The translations under genes were made by a program, and so were the position numbers. This document shows positions 1 to 11,341 of a stretch of DNA of 64,000 nt, piece after piece. The notes beneath the pieces were generated by a model. That model did no database searches. It worked only from the letters and a program-made list of their open reading frames with translations, and had not been told where the DNA came from. Origin of the DNA: Populus alba (lineage: Eukaryota; Streptophyta; Magnoliopsida; Malpighiales; Salicaceae); assembly GCF_005239225.2 (NCBI RefSeq), contig NC_133293.1:5518001-5582000 (forward strand), in the 5' to 3' direction. Numbering within the stretch: position 1 is the first letter of the stretch; every line of letters begins with the position of its first letter.

Positions 1-1142
1 AACAACTTGTAAGCAGCTTGGATATTCCCTAACTTGCAGAAACCATCAATTAGAGTTGTGTAGACCACGGTGTCGGGAACTATTCCTTGGTTTATCATCT
101 CCCTCAAGACCCTTTCAGCATCATCAACTTTACCACTCTTACACAGAAGAAGGATTATGCTGTTGTAGGTATATAAGTTTGGCTTCAATCCCTTCATTTG
201 CATTTCTTGGATGAGCTTCAGCACCTTTTGCAGCTCCCCACCAAGGCAATACCCATTAATTACAGTGCTATAACTTACAACATCAGGAGCATTGCCTCTA
301 AACTTCATTTGCATGAGCAAACAATGGGCTTCTTTAACTCTCCCTAACCGACAAAGAGAATTAATAATGATGTTGCATGATGCAGTATTCCAACAGACAC
401 CAACCTGAGGAAATTCATTGAATACCTTTATAGAAATCCGAAGCCTATCAAAATTGTCTGATAGGCGTGCGAGATATAAGTTACAAGAATCTGTAGAGAT
501 AACCACTCCATAATTCAATAACTTGTCAAAAAAACTTCTTGCTTCATCAAGCATCCCAACTTCAATCAGGACTTGAAAGAAAATATCGAATACATGGGGG
601 TCTGAACCCCATTGCTTGTAAGTGTATATTAACCGGTCAACAAAATGAGTGAATGAAACATCAAAATCCAAATTGGGTTTTTCCCAAAAATCACAAATAA
701 GATCATGAGCCAATTTTAGATCCTTTGAAGCCACAGCAATCTGAACAATTATGCAACGGGCTTCAAGGTTTGGGTCTCTGCGCAGGCATGCCCAGTCAAA
801 GAAATCTAAAGCCAATTTATAATCATGTCTGATGTTCATGAGAACCCAAATTAGGTGGTCAGACCTAAACTTGGACTCATACGATTTTAGAATGTGCCGG
901 AGCGGCTCAGAGTGACGCAACTTTATTGCATTTGAGATTTGATGAACAAGTTGAGCGTCTAAAATGGTGGGCTTCTTTGGAGAATAATTGGGAAAAGGTC
1001 TGGTATTGGATGAAGAATGAAGACTTTGGCTCAAATATCTTCCAACAAGGAACGGTAAACGAATTGGAGAGAAACCCAAGCAGGCATGACAAGAAAAGTG
1101 AGGAAAAGAATATCCCAAGAAAATATCGGCACACCTCCTCAT
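1..1142 (-). CDS. Pentatricopeptide repeat protein, mitochondrial type, 5' part only
   Basis: A continuous reading frame runs from an ATG at 1142-1140 off the left edge of the window, giving the first 380 codons. An in-frame TGA lies just upstream, so this ATG is the first available start. The N-terminus (MRRCADIFLGYSF) is basic and aromatic, as expected of an organellar targeting peptide. It is followed by PFPNYSPKKPTILDAQLVHQ, the segment FRSDHLIWVLMNIRHDYKLA, and then P-type PPR repeats from roughly residue 250 (motifs such as VVSYSTVINGYC, NLYTYNSIILLLCKSGK, DTVVYTTLIDGFCKLG). From memory, order and wording match Arabidopsis At1g05670, a mitochondrial PPR protein of about 740 residues. 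P-type PPR proteins bind organellar RNA for processing or stabilisation; the target here is unknown. No stop or frameshift is visible. The family call is near certain, the orthology likely. Confidence 0.9.
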   Translation of the reverse strand, partial: MRRCADIFLGYSFPHFSCHACLGFSPIRLPFLVGRYLSQSLHSSSNTRPFPNYSPKKPTILDAQLVHQISNAIKLRHSEPLRHILKSYESKFRSDHLIWVLMNIRHDYKLALDFFDWACLRRDPNLEARCIIVQIAVASKDLKLAHDLICDFWEKPNLDFDVSFTHFVDRLIYTYKQWGSDPHVFDIFFQVLIEVGMLDEARSFFDKLLNYGVVISTDSCNLYLARLSDNFDRLRISIKVFNEFPQVGVCWNTASCNIIINSLCRLGRVKEAHCLLMQMKFRGNAPDVVSYSTVINGYCLGGELQKVLKLIQEMQMKGLKPNLYTYNSIILLLCKSGKVDDAERVLREMINQGIVPDTVVYTTLIDGFCKLGNIQAAYKL

Positions 1143-2330
1143 GTCTATCAGAGAAACCCATCACAATAAAATTTGAAAATCTGTGGGTGACAGTACCTTG
1201 GCTCCCCTCCATGTGGAAAGAGCAGGACAAAGAGTGTTCATCACTCCATCGCCTGCAAATTAGTAACTATCAACCACAATTTAAAACAAACAATCTGGGA
1301 TGAGTTAATACTATTTGGTGTTTTGAGAAACTGTTAAAATAACTTTTCCAATAATCATTAGCATAAGAAAATTTTCTAGTTATGATTGCAAGAAACCAAA
1401 TAAAGAAAAAAAAAACTAATAGCGATTCCACTCGTGCAAAAAATACTAAAAAGCAATGCACCTTCATTTAAGGCCTCATTTTGTTTTGTTGGGAAAGGTT
1501 GAGCTCGCATATGTCTCATTTCGAAACCAATAAATATTGCTAAACTCCGGCAATGTTAACTACACACCATAATAAAACCTTTATGCACTAAACTTGGACT
1601 TCAATGAGCCAACAAGAACCGACTTGAAACAAGTTTGGCCTAACAAAGACATACATTGGTTCCAACACTAAGCATTTTGTATCTGCATAATTTAAAACAT
1701 CCAGCAGGTATGCTTTCACAACTCTACAAAAGAGTTTTCAAAACGATTCCTTAGAGGCATTCTATCGAACAGCTGATGAACGATATAAAAAACCTCCAGC
1801 AAAGAATAAATACCAGGTGAGATGATATAAAGGCAAGCCCAGATGTCATTTCTTTCTTGTTTGATGTTTTAAATCAGATAATTTCAAAGTTCTAACTCAA
1901 TTAGAAACTCAAAAACAAAAAGAAAAAAACATATTTTTGAGCGGAAACGCATAAACTAGGAAAGGTTAGATAGATAGATAGATAGATAGATAGATACCTT
2001 GAAAGAAGAAAAGTAATGATTTCGATACTTGCTTGAGCTATAACGCTTTCGCTATCGGAATACGTCAATATGCTTGGCCCTCCAAAAATCAACAACTGCG
2101 AGTATCATCACAATTTTTACATGTACATAACCCTGGACTTAGGAAAAGGATATGTTTGTCGCCCAAACAATCACGCCTGTTTCAATTGTTGCATTACTAG
2201 GTACTGTAACTCTATCATCTAAAAAAAATTAGTTGGACCACTAATATATATACATTTATCCTGCTAATGAAAACAGCCGGAGCAGCTGCTATTTTTTCCT
2301 CCAAATAAGATGCCCGAATGACTTGTATAA
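1143..2330. other. Upstream region of the PPR gene
   Basis: Non-coding, moderately AT-rich sequence that should hold the PPR promoter and 5' leader on the minus strand. It contains a TAGA microsatellite at about 1967-1996 (seven to eight units). No second gene is convincing here: the longer open frames at 926-1303 and 907-1230 overlap the PPR coding start on other frames. Confidence 0.5.
1967..1996. repeat. (TAGA)n microsatellite
   Basis: About 30 bases of uninterrupted TAGA units upstream of the PPR gene. Confidence 0.9.
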
Positions 2331-2589
2331 TATTAGTTTTTAAATATTAAACAACAATAATTTTGTGAAGTATAATGATTTTTATTAAAAATTATTCAAA
2401 AACAAAACATAAATAATATGTTTTAATAAATACCAACACTCATATTGAATTATTTTCAAATAATTTACCAGAACATAATATAACATTAAGAATATGTCAA
2501 TTTAAATTGTTTTTTAAAGTTAAATTAAATAATATAAATTGCAAAATAATGTTGCAATACCTACATTGGAGTGAGAGATGAAGTATAAC

Positions 2590-2840
2590 CTCATTGTTTG
2601 TATCGCACATGCGCGTGCGACTTTACGACGTCAGGATTGAGGAGTTGCTACATAATTGTTTGGTTTATGGTCATTAGAAAACTCGGGTGGACATGTTTTA
2701 TATTAAATTCTAAGGTAAACGAATGTGGCTAGAGAAGATATTAGCACCTCAACACACATTATATGAGGTAAACTACATTACGTGATCTGAATGTGACTAG
2801 AGAAGATGTGGCTTAAAGATATTGATGAGTTCCTAATCGA
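2590..2840 (-). mobile_element. Decayed LTR fragment, gypsy type
   Basis: The order of short blocks (TCGCACATG, an aaactcgg segment, gtggctagagaagatattagcacc, atgaggtaa) resembles the terminal part of the LTR fragment at 52365-52570 (TCGCACATG, tggctagggaaggtattagcaccc, atgaggtaag). It is clearly the same family but heavily diverged. The remaining spacer to 3730 is AT-rich with nothing recognisable. Confidence 0.45.
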
Positions 2841-3730
2841 TGGTCTATGTATGACTTAGAATAAATATTTATTCTCATGAATAAATCTGATGTTTTGAAT
2901 TTATTATGGGCTCGTATGCTCAAATAAATTATTGTGGAGAAAAAAATTATATAGTTGCCGTAACAGGGTTCACTTATATTGAAAGACAAAAATATTTTTC
3001 ACAACTCATATATTATGGTGAAAAATACTTCTAATTAAAATTTGTGACTATATAAAATAATTTTGAGAATTTTTTAGTCAACTTTTGGTATTTAAATAAC
3101 AACCTACTTGTAGGTCTAATATTTCTACCAGAATGTTAATCATTAATTCTCAGAAAAGTTTTTTTTTTTATGGTTTTTGAAATATTAACAAGGTTCTTAT
3201 GGATTCAATAAATTAGTTATTAAATTAAAAAAAATGCATGCAAGATATTATTTTTTTGAATTTTTGTGAGTATAAGAAAATGCTAAATCATACCAAATGT
3301 TTTTTATGCCAAAATATGATTTTTATTTTTTAAGAGACATGGTTGTATGTACAACAAATAAAACATATATTTTTTATTTTTTAAATGAGTCTTGTTTTAG
3401 AAATATTGGAAAAATTTTAGATTTGGACAAAAAACAAATATTTTAATATCAGGTTAACATCTTACAGTATAAATCTATTAAATAAATTGCTGGAAAAAAT
3501 ATGTAAGAGACCGACAAATAATTTTAAATTGATACTTGGTTCTTTTTTTTGAATTTTTAATAAATAATTGAATTAGTGTTTGATAATATGTTTCAATTTC
3601 AGATAAATTGATAGCAAAATGAAAGGGTGATAGTTTTATGTAATTATTTTGTATGGTGATGTTGTTTATTTTTGTTAAGTTATTTCAAATTTTACAATTA
3701 TATAAAAATAACTTTTTTAAATTAATTTTC

Positions 3731-4096
3731 AGGTTTACTAGTACAACATAGATTTGATTGGCGAATTTGTTGGTCAATAAGACCCTAGGCTAGAAGAAAG
3801 GTTTCTGAAATTGAATGTCATCTTTCCTTGGCAAAGAATGTAATGCTTTCTTTTACCAAACTAATTAACAAAACCTGCTATAGATTGCAGAAGTAGAGGG
3901 AGGAATTCCTTCTGTGGATGAAGCATATCAGCTTATACCATCGCAGAAAGAGGATGAGAATGGCTATGAGACTGAAACCTCAAAAGAAATCATGTATGTT
4001 ATGGAAAGTCTGTTGAAAGATAAAGTAACAAAAGCCTCGGTTGAGAAAGAAATAAGCTTTGGCTTATATAGTAAAAGTGTTTCATTTCTTATTTAA
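3731..4096 (+). pseudogene. Two coding-like exon remnants, unidentified protein
   Basis: Sequence at about 3755-3840 reads DLIGEFVGQ, stop, DPRLEERFLKLNVIFPWQRM. After a splice-acceptor-like ATTGCAG, 3891-4078 reads without stops: VEGGIPSVDEAYQLIPSQ, then an acidic stretch and MESLLKDKVTKASVEKEISF. Codon-like composition and normal base content contrast with the AT-rich surroundings. I cannot name the protein. With one stop in the first block and no visible continuation, this is probably a captured or dead exon pair rather than a live gene. The open frame from 3914 could be translated as 60 residues only if transcribed. Confidence 0.35.
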
Positions 4097-4331
4097 GGAT
4101 GGAAAGTCTTCTCATGAGCTTGTTTGGTTTGTTAGTTATCGTTAGATTATTACTTTTGTTAACCACTATAATCATATTCTATATGTTAAACTTGAAAAAA
4201 TATTATAAGAACAATAGCAGAATTATATTAGATGTCCAAAGAATCTTTGTTGGTTTTTTCTAAAAATATTTATGTTTTTTTTTTTTTTTTGTGGTTATGG
4301 GTTTATTGTGATAAATTGTTGGCTTTGGGAT

Positions 4332-4567
4332 CACCACAAATAAAACAAGAAAATAATGAAAGAACTCATGGAAATTCCAACGGAATATTCTTTTGAATGC
4401 TGAAAAAATATTTCATTAACGATTCTATCATAAATTACTGATGGAATAAAAACCCCAATAAACAAGTTTTTGATGATGGTATTTCATCGATAATTTATAA
4501 TACCAATCAAATTTACTATAAATAACAACGGAATGTTCCAACAACATTGTTCAATTTTCTAGTAGTG
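4332..4567. mobile_element. CACTA-type miniature element with 3-bp target duplication
   Basis: The left terminus is CACCACAAATAAAACAAGAA. The right terminus read inward is CACTACTAGAAAATTG. GAT is duplicated on both sides (4329-4331 and 4568-4570), the 3-bp signature of CACTA elements. The interior (236 bp) has the usual short subterminal motifs around 'taattactgatgg' and 'catcgataat'. It has no coding capacity, so it is a non-autonomous derivative. Confidence 0.7.
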
Positions 4568-7500
4568 GATGTCAACTTGAGCTAACCTTTCAAACTAATG
4601 ACTTGGGTCATAGAACGGGATCATCCCATCTAAAAAAATCATGAATTTTAATTCATAACTAACCTAATAAGAATGAAATTGAAAAAAAAAACAATTTTAA
4701 AAAAGAATTCAAAACCAAAAATAGAAATTAAAAAAAAAATGTGAATAAAAAACAAAAGAACGCACCTTTCAATTTTAGCAGGCTAGTGCAAATCTTAAGA
4801 AGAGAAAAGAGAGGGAAGAAGAAAGAAAAGACAATCAGGGCCTTATCGTCGCTTCTCCATTGATTCTCCTTGCACCATTGACAAGAGGTCATTGTATTGC
4901 TTTTAACGCAACCATGGATTGATGTGCTCCATCACTAAAGGAAGCCACATACTGTTCTAGAGCGCAATGGCTTCACCCTGCATGTTGGTGTGTGTGTTAC
5001 ACGCGTCATCCAAATTGTCATGCTTATCCTTTTTAATCCCTGAAAGTTTTTTAGTTTTAAATTTGATCCCTTAAGCCTTAATTGTTTTCAATCAATGGAA
5101 TTAGATTTTATTTTACAAAATCAACCATCAAATGCATGTCAAAATTCTTCCTTGACATCGCATAATTCTCATATCTAGGAAATCAAAAAAGTATCCAGTC
5201 CAATCTAAAAAAAAAAAAAAACCTTGATATGATCGGTCCTTGATATTTGTAAGATAAAATTAAAAAAAATAATTAAGGGACAAAAAAATAGTTGAATCTC
5301 TCCCTTGCCCGTGCAATTGATCGGTCCTTGATATTTGTAAGATAAAGGTCTTAGTTCTTGTCTAGTGTTCAAATTTGATCCTTGTAGCTTTAATTGTTTT
5401 AATTTCATTTCATTTCTTTTAAGTTTTTCAAATCAATCATCAATCGAGAGTTGGTTTTGTTTCTCAACGGAACAAATAGTTAAACAAAATAAATAATAAA
5501 GTTCAATTTCAAATTAATCTAATGTAAAATGAGCGAATTAAAAAGAAAATTAAGTCATAAAAAAAAATTACTAGAAAAAAAATAGAAGAAATATTATCCA
5601 AATCTACAATATTTCCTCTCCCAATGCACAAGTAATGTCTCATCTCTTTTAGTTTTTTCTTAAATTAAAGAGTATTATGGAAATTTAATTAGAGAAGAGA
5701 GTCTTATTAAATGGAAAGTATCTATAAATATCAACTTTTGGATTCGAAGCTATCAATGGTAGAGAAGACGTGTAAAGTCTTTAGTTTTTTCACCAAAGTA
5801 TCAATAAGTTTACTTTTGAAAAGTAATATAAATTTAAGTTTTCTTTCAAATAAGTTCACATTTTGTTATATTCCCTACAATACCTATACAATATATTAAT
5901 TTTTTTTTTTGTTTTTCAAAATAAGATTATCATGACTTTTTTTTTCTTTTTGAAAATAAGATTTACAAAAATAAAAATTTAAATTTTTCCACTTTCATAA
6001 TTGTAATCACCTTCGAAGTTTTTAAAAAGTTTAGAATAATAGTAATATAAAAAAAATATTGCAATAATAAACTATCTTACAAGTGAAAAACAATAGTTAA
6101 AAAATCTTATATTTTTTAAGCAAATAGGAAAAAGAAAAAGGAAAATTAAAAAAAAATGATATTTTTTAAAGTATATATGAAGTGTGAACTATAGGTATTA
6201 TAATTAAATGTGCTTTTTTTGGAAGATAAGTTATAAAAGTGAATCCTAAAAATATAGATTTTAACTAGTTTACAGATGTGATAGAATGTGGCTCAAATAA
6301 AAATAAAAAAAGTACAAGCTGCATGGAAATATTTAGTATTATTATTAAACTTTATTTAATGGTTTAATCTTAAAACCTTATTACTAGAATCCTTACCTAC
6401 CTTGGATTTAAAATTAAATTATATATGAGTTGTTTTAATATGATCCAGTTGACTTAATGGGTCTCAAAGTAACTTAGATGACTGATAAAAAAGCATGGTT
6501 TGTTTTTTGTTAAAAAAAAGATTCAAGGTGACTTTTTTTAATATTGAGACAGTGCTTTATTGGACCAACCTGGGATTCGCAACTTAATCCCTCATATCTG
6601 TAATTCGGGTTATAGATTTCATTGGATTTAAAAAAATTATTTTTTATTTAATTATATAATAAAAAAATAGACACTTGTAAAATCTAGCACGAACTAAATA
6701 TCAGGATGTTTGTTTAAGACTACGATAACCTTATAAAAAAAAAACCAAAATAATTTATACAAACAAATTTAAAATTAAAAAAATATTAAATGATAGAATT
6801 AAAATAAGTTATAACTTCAGCTCTTTTAGATGTCTTTAAGTAATGGTAATTTACTTTTCAAAAGTGAACTTATTCACATTTTCCCCTCTTAGATTTACAC
6901 ATGTAAATAAGTCCCTTCTCTAAAATAAATATATTTTTATGAAATTTTTAGTCTAAAATAGTTTGTCCTTAATAAAATCAATGAATTTGATTTAATAATG
7001 TTGTGTGTACTTTCATGAGGACATAATGGATATCACTTGATAGACAACAATATCAAAATATGTACATGTTAGACTGTGAAGGACATATTTGTCCTTTAAC
7101 TATCTATCATTTGGTTTTCTATTAGGTTTCAATATAAATTAGCATTCCTAAAAGGAAACCCCCCTTATATCATACATTATCCAAAATAATTCTTCTTTGA
7201 TCTTGAAAATTACAAATAGATTACAAATCCTGCAGATTAATGTTGCAAATACTGTAAATCAAGAGACAATATATTCAAGATCTTTGTAGTTATTATATTT
7301 CCTAACATTTGCTATCTATTAATTAGTTTAGATGATGTTGTAATTACTATATATTTCTTCTAGATTCAAGGACAGAATCGAATCATTAGTTGCTATAGTT
7401 GCCATGTTAGGTGTCGATTCTAGTCCATAAATACTTGTACAATTCCATCAATAAGATTTATGATTAGAGGTTGTAATTGTCAAAGTTTCTTCACTTGGCA

Positions 7501-8010
7501 AAAAAGGATGTTCTAAGACAAATAGTTCCTCCTTTGTTATGACAGTAAAGACACAGATTTTTAAATGTGGATTAATTAATTAGATAAGATTCAATATTCA
7601 GGGGATACAATTGAGAACTGCACCAAATTTTTTTGGAAAAGAAGACTTATTTTTGAAAATCATGGTTGAGTTCAGAGAGGAGAGATCTTATAACATTCGA
7701 TGAGTATGCTTATTCAATAAACTCACATTTACAAACATAAAGAAAATGATATATTCGGCTTCAAAATCTCTATTTAGACACGAATATATATATACTTTTT
7801 TTTTTCAATCCTCTCTCTTATTTTTTTATGTTGAATTGGAGACCGCTCTCTTGTTGATTAAGTATTAGAATCACTCTCGAAGCACGTATTATAAAGTTTC
7901 TTGTTCAGAGAGCTTTGTTTGATGTTCGTTAATCAGGGGCTAGATGTTGCTTGAGAAACTAGAGTTAATGAGCTCATTGGATTGTTTCGAAGTGAGCTAG
8001 CTCTACTTAA
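4568..8010. other. AT-rich intergenic spacer with dispersed repeat debris
   Basis: No gene is supportable. A 28-base motif beginning gatcggtccttgatatttgt occurs twice, at 5229 and 5319. The stretch 6430-6650 has the GACT/GGGTT-rich look of the small elements described elsewhere in this window. A segment from about 7069 (TGTTAGACTGTGAAGGACAT) to about 7500 could be a solo LTR of a copia-like element, but I found no target duplication. Confidence 0.5.
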
Positions 8011-8171
8011 CTTTGATTAAAAAAAAAAAAAAAAACACGCTTATTCCTAATTCTAACCCATTGAATTCAACCAGCCCAAGTCAATCACTTTCTAACGACC
8101 AATCAGGCAGTGATCAAAGCTTAATGCAAGAGAATATTAATTATCGTTTACTTAGAAGCAACCATTCACGA

Positions 8172-8173
<2 letters not shown>

Positions 8174-8244
<71 letters not shown>
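8174..8244. repeat. (AT)n microsatellite, about 35 units
   Basis: About 71 bases of uninterrupted AT dinucleotides between AT-rich flanks. The long Tyr-Ile frame across it is an artefact of the repeat. Confidence 0.97.
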
Positions 8245-8247
<3 letters not shown>

Positions 8248-9156
8248 AGTTGCCACGAATATTTGTTCATGCACAGCAACAACCATAATAATTGACTCAA
8301 GTGTCTACGTGCATAATCTGGGCCCTGTGATCACGAAAGTAACTTCAATTTTCTATAGATGCTGCGTACGTGCCTTGGTCTCAAGAAATGATGCATCTTC
8401 AATTTCTAAGGGTTAGATGACAGCTAAAACATACAACATTTTATGGGGTATCATGTTAACTTATTGTATATGATTTACGTTTAAGTGCCAAAATCTGTAT
8501 TAGGAATTCATAATCAAAGGTTAGTGAACTTACTGCAACGTTATTTGCATCAAGTTAAAAAGAATAAATCTTTAATAATATAATATTAATCGATGATAAC
8601 AAGTACATTCAACTTAATCATCTGATTCTAAAAGCTTTAACAAGTACGTGTATAGAATACTGGTAGCTTTTAATTTTGATTCCATATTTACCTTGACATT
8701 TAATATTGCATGTTTATAATTTTATCATGTATAAACACAAGTCTTTTCATGCGTGGACAGCTAATTTGAATAGCATGCACTTGTAATGAGCAAGACACAC
8801 TCACTAATCTAATTGGTCTAATAATTTTTAAAACAACTTTTTTTTTTTTCCCATCACCAATTATGTTAAAATACTTGTTTCTGTACTTGGACAAATTCAC
8901 AAACTGCAAGTTTCTAGCTAGCTGAATGATTTTAAGTTTTTATTCATCAAGTTATAGTTTCGAAAACAAGAATACATTATTTACTATATTTAATAATCAA
9001 GTTTACAGCATACAAAGATTTGGATGCTCGAGTTTTGCACTGAACATGGGGTTTATTCTAGCGTCCCCCCTTTTAAAGTCACTATATTGGGTAAACTCTA
9101 TTTTCCCTTCTTAAAAAATCATGGACAGACGATTACAACAGAAAAAGAAAATAATT

Positions 9157-11341
9157 TTAGTCATAAGAATTCAACTTTCTTGTTGAATTTGAAAGGTACG
9201 AGTGTGCAACGACCGCATATATTGAAGCTCCAATAGGGAACACATCCTCATCAATGGTATAGTACGGGCTATGTGGATGATATATACTCCCAACCTTCTC
9301 ATTTCTCATCCCTAGAAATAAAAAGGATCCAGGTACTTTATCAAGGTAGAAAGCAAAATCTTCACTCCCCATGAAGACAGGAGCTAGCTCAACGTTTCCT
9401 TCTCCTACGATATCAATTGAAACACGTCGAACATGTTCATAAATTCTGGCATCATTTACTGTTGGAGGGATTATGGGATGTTCTGTGCCTGTGAAATTTA
9501 CCTCACAAGTGCACCGATGTACAGCTGCCTGCCCTTCAATAACCTGGCACAAGACATTAACGCACTTAAAAAAAGAGAGATGAAGAGCAAGTTTCTTCAA
9601 TAAGAGGATTCTATGAAGTGCTTGTTCCTTTTCCTTGTCCAGTTTTAACACTTCCAGTATGACTACAACTGATCTGTTGATTTATCAAGAGGCTTGCTGT
9701 GGCAAGAACTCAGACCCTTGTTTCTTTTCTTGGGTATCATTACGAAAACCTTATTACAATGCTTGTTGTTCTAGATATCACACAACTCGCATGTGGCCTT
9801 TATCTAAAAATCGTGAAGAGGTTTCATTTCTAAGGGCAGCAGTTAAGTTACCTCTTTTATTCTTTCCCTGAGTGCATTGAAGCTCTTCTTGCTGAAAGCC
9901 CTGAACGTTCCTTCTACTGTAGCAGAGTCTGGTATGACATTAAATGCAGTACCTCCATGGATCATAGCTACAGAAACCACCTGTAATATCCAAGTTTCGA
10001 CAAGGAATTAGAATCTGCTGCACCTTAGAATCATAAAACTAAAGTGAAGAAATGTAGCTTGCTCCCAGGCATGGTTACTACTCGGTTATAGTACCTGGGA
10101 ATCTAAAGGGTCAATCTCCCTTGAAACTATATTCTGCAAACTAATCACTGCTGTTGATGCTGCCAAAATTGGATCAATGGAGTCATGGGGAATTGCAGCA
10201 TGACCACCTTTACCAATTATCTTTGCTTTGAAACTCCCACATCCTGCAAGGAATTCTCCAGGCCGAGAAGCAACCACTCCAGTAGGATACCTATGCACAG
10301 TGTGCAACCCAAAAATGGCATCTACATTGTCAAGAACCCCTTCTGCAATCATGTCTTTACCGCCTTGCCCTTGTTCTTCAGCTGGTTGAAATATAAGCAC
10401 GACAGTTCCCTGCATTTGTAGTTCTTAATTCCACGGTTGACAGTAACATCAATATAAATCAACAAGTTTGCCACAAAATCACACTTTACCTGTAACGTAT
10501 CTTGCAATTGTTTCAAGATCCTTGCAGCACCGAGGAGCATTGCAGCATGCGCATCGTGGCCGCAGGCATGCATTTTTCCATCTACTTTACTCTTGTGCTC
10601 CCACTCAACCATTTCCTATTGAGAGACAGCATATATAATCCAAGTTAGAAATTTCTTTTCCTAGTCCCAAGTTAGCAGATTCTGTTAAAATGCCCAAGTT
10701 ATGCTTGGACAGCTCAGAAAAACATGTACATATCATGGAAAAATCAAGCGATGTCTAAATCTATAGTTAGGACAGAATCAAAACCTACCATGTCTGAATA
10801 AAAGGCATGGTTTACAGAATTTTGCTGAAGAAATCCCATTACATCAACCAATATGTGTGTGTGTGTGTGTTTCGTGTTTGTTTCTGACAGGAACAAAACA
10901 TAATACCTGAATAGGCAAAGCATCCATATCAGCTCTCAAAGCAACAAAGGGTGAAGAACCAGACCCAAGTGTGGCCACTACACCAGTTCTTGCCACAGGC
11001 CACCGATAAGCAATACCCATTTGATCAAGCTGTTGCCTAATCAACTTGCTTGTCTCAAACTCTTCAAAAGCAAGTTCAGGGTTCTCATGAATTTGTCTCC
11101 TAATCTTCTTCATCCAGTCAACCGTGTGTGGATCATTAGCCAACTCAACTATCCGCTCTTTCAAATATGAAGAAGAAGATATATTATTATTATTATTATT
11201 TTGGCATGTTAGAAGAGAATCAAAGTGTTTCCCTTCTGGGTTTAGAGAAAATCGAAAGGCTAAGGACATGGCAATGAAGAGAAGGAAAATGCTACTACGC
11301 ACCACCCATTTGTCCATGGCCACTTTGCCTTTGCCTGCCAC
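9157..11341 (-). CDS. ILL6-like: IAA-amino acid hydrolase, ILL6-like (M20 peptidase family)
   Basis: Hydrolyses amide-linked auxin (or jasmonate) amino acid conjugates to free hormone; family members are usually ER-resident. Exons on the minus strand: 11341-10907, 10615-10490, 10409-10095, 9980-9852 and 9543-9157, all GT-AG and all phase 0, joining to 463 residues, the usual family length. A hydrophobic signal segment ([14 protein letters not shown]) lies near residues 16-30. Metal-site motifs are HACGHDAH (residues 161-168, Cys163 and His165), QPAEEQG (Glu198/199), GLHTVH (222-226), GSEDFAFY (394-401) and YHPHS (423-427), so the catalytic set looks complete. Exon wording ([34 protein letters not shown]) is closest to Arabidopsis ILL6 as remembered. 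The tail [15 protein letters not shown] lacks an obvious KDEL/HDEL signal. A second in-frame ATG eight codons in (MDKWVV) is an alternative start. Confidence 0.93.

Noticed and set aside
926..1303. 125-codon plus-strand frame at the PPR start
   Set aside because: Antisense shadow of the PPR N-terminus, which has clear family similarity on the minus strand.
7069..7500. Possible copia solo LTR (TGTTAGAC...TTGGCA)
   Set aside because: No matching 5-bp duplication and no second copy in the window; left as a note only.
8013..8288. 91-codon frame with a Tyr-Ile repeat
   Set aside because: Created by the (AT)n microsatellite at 8174-8244.
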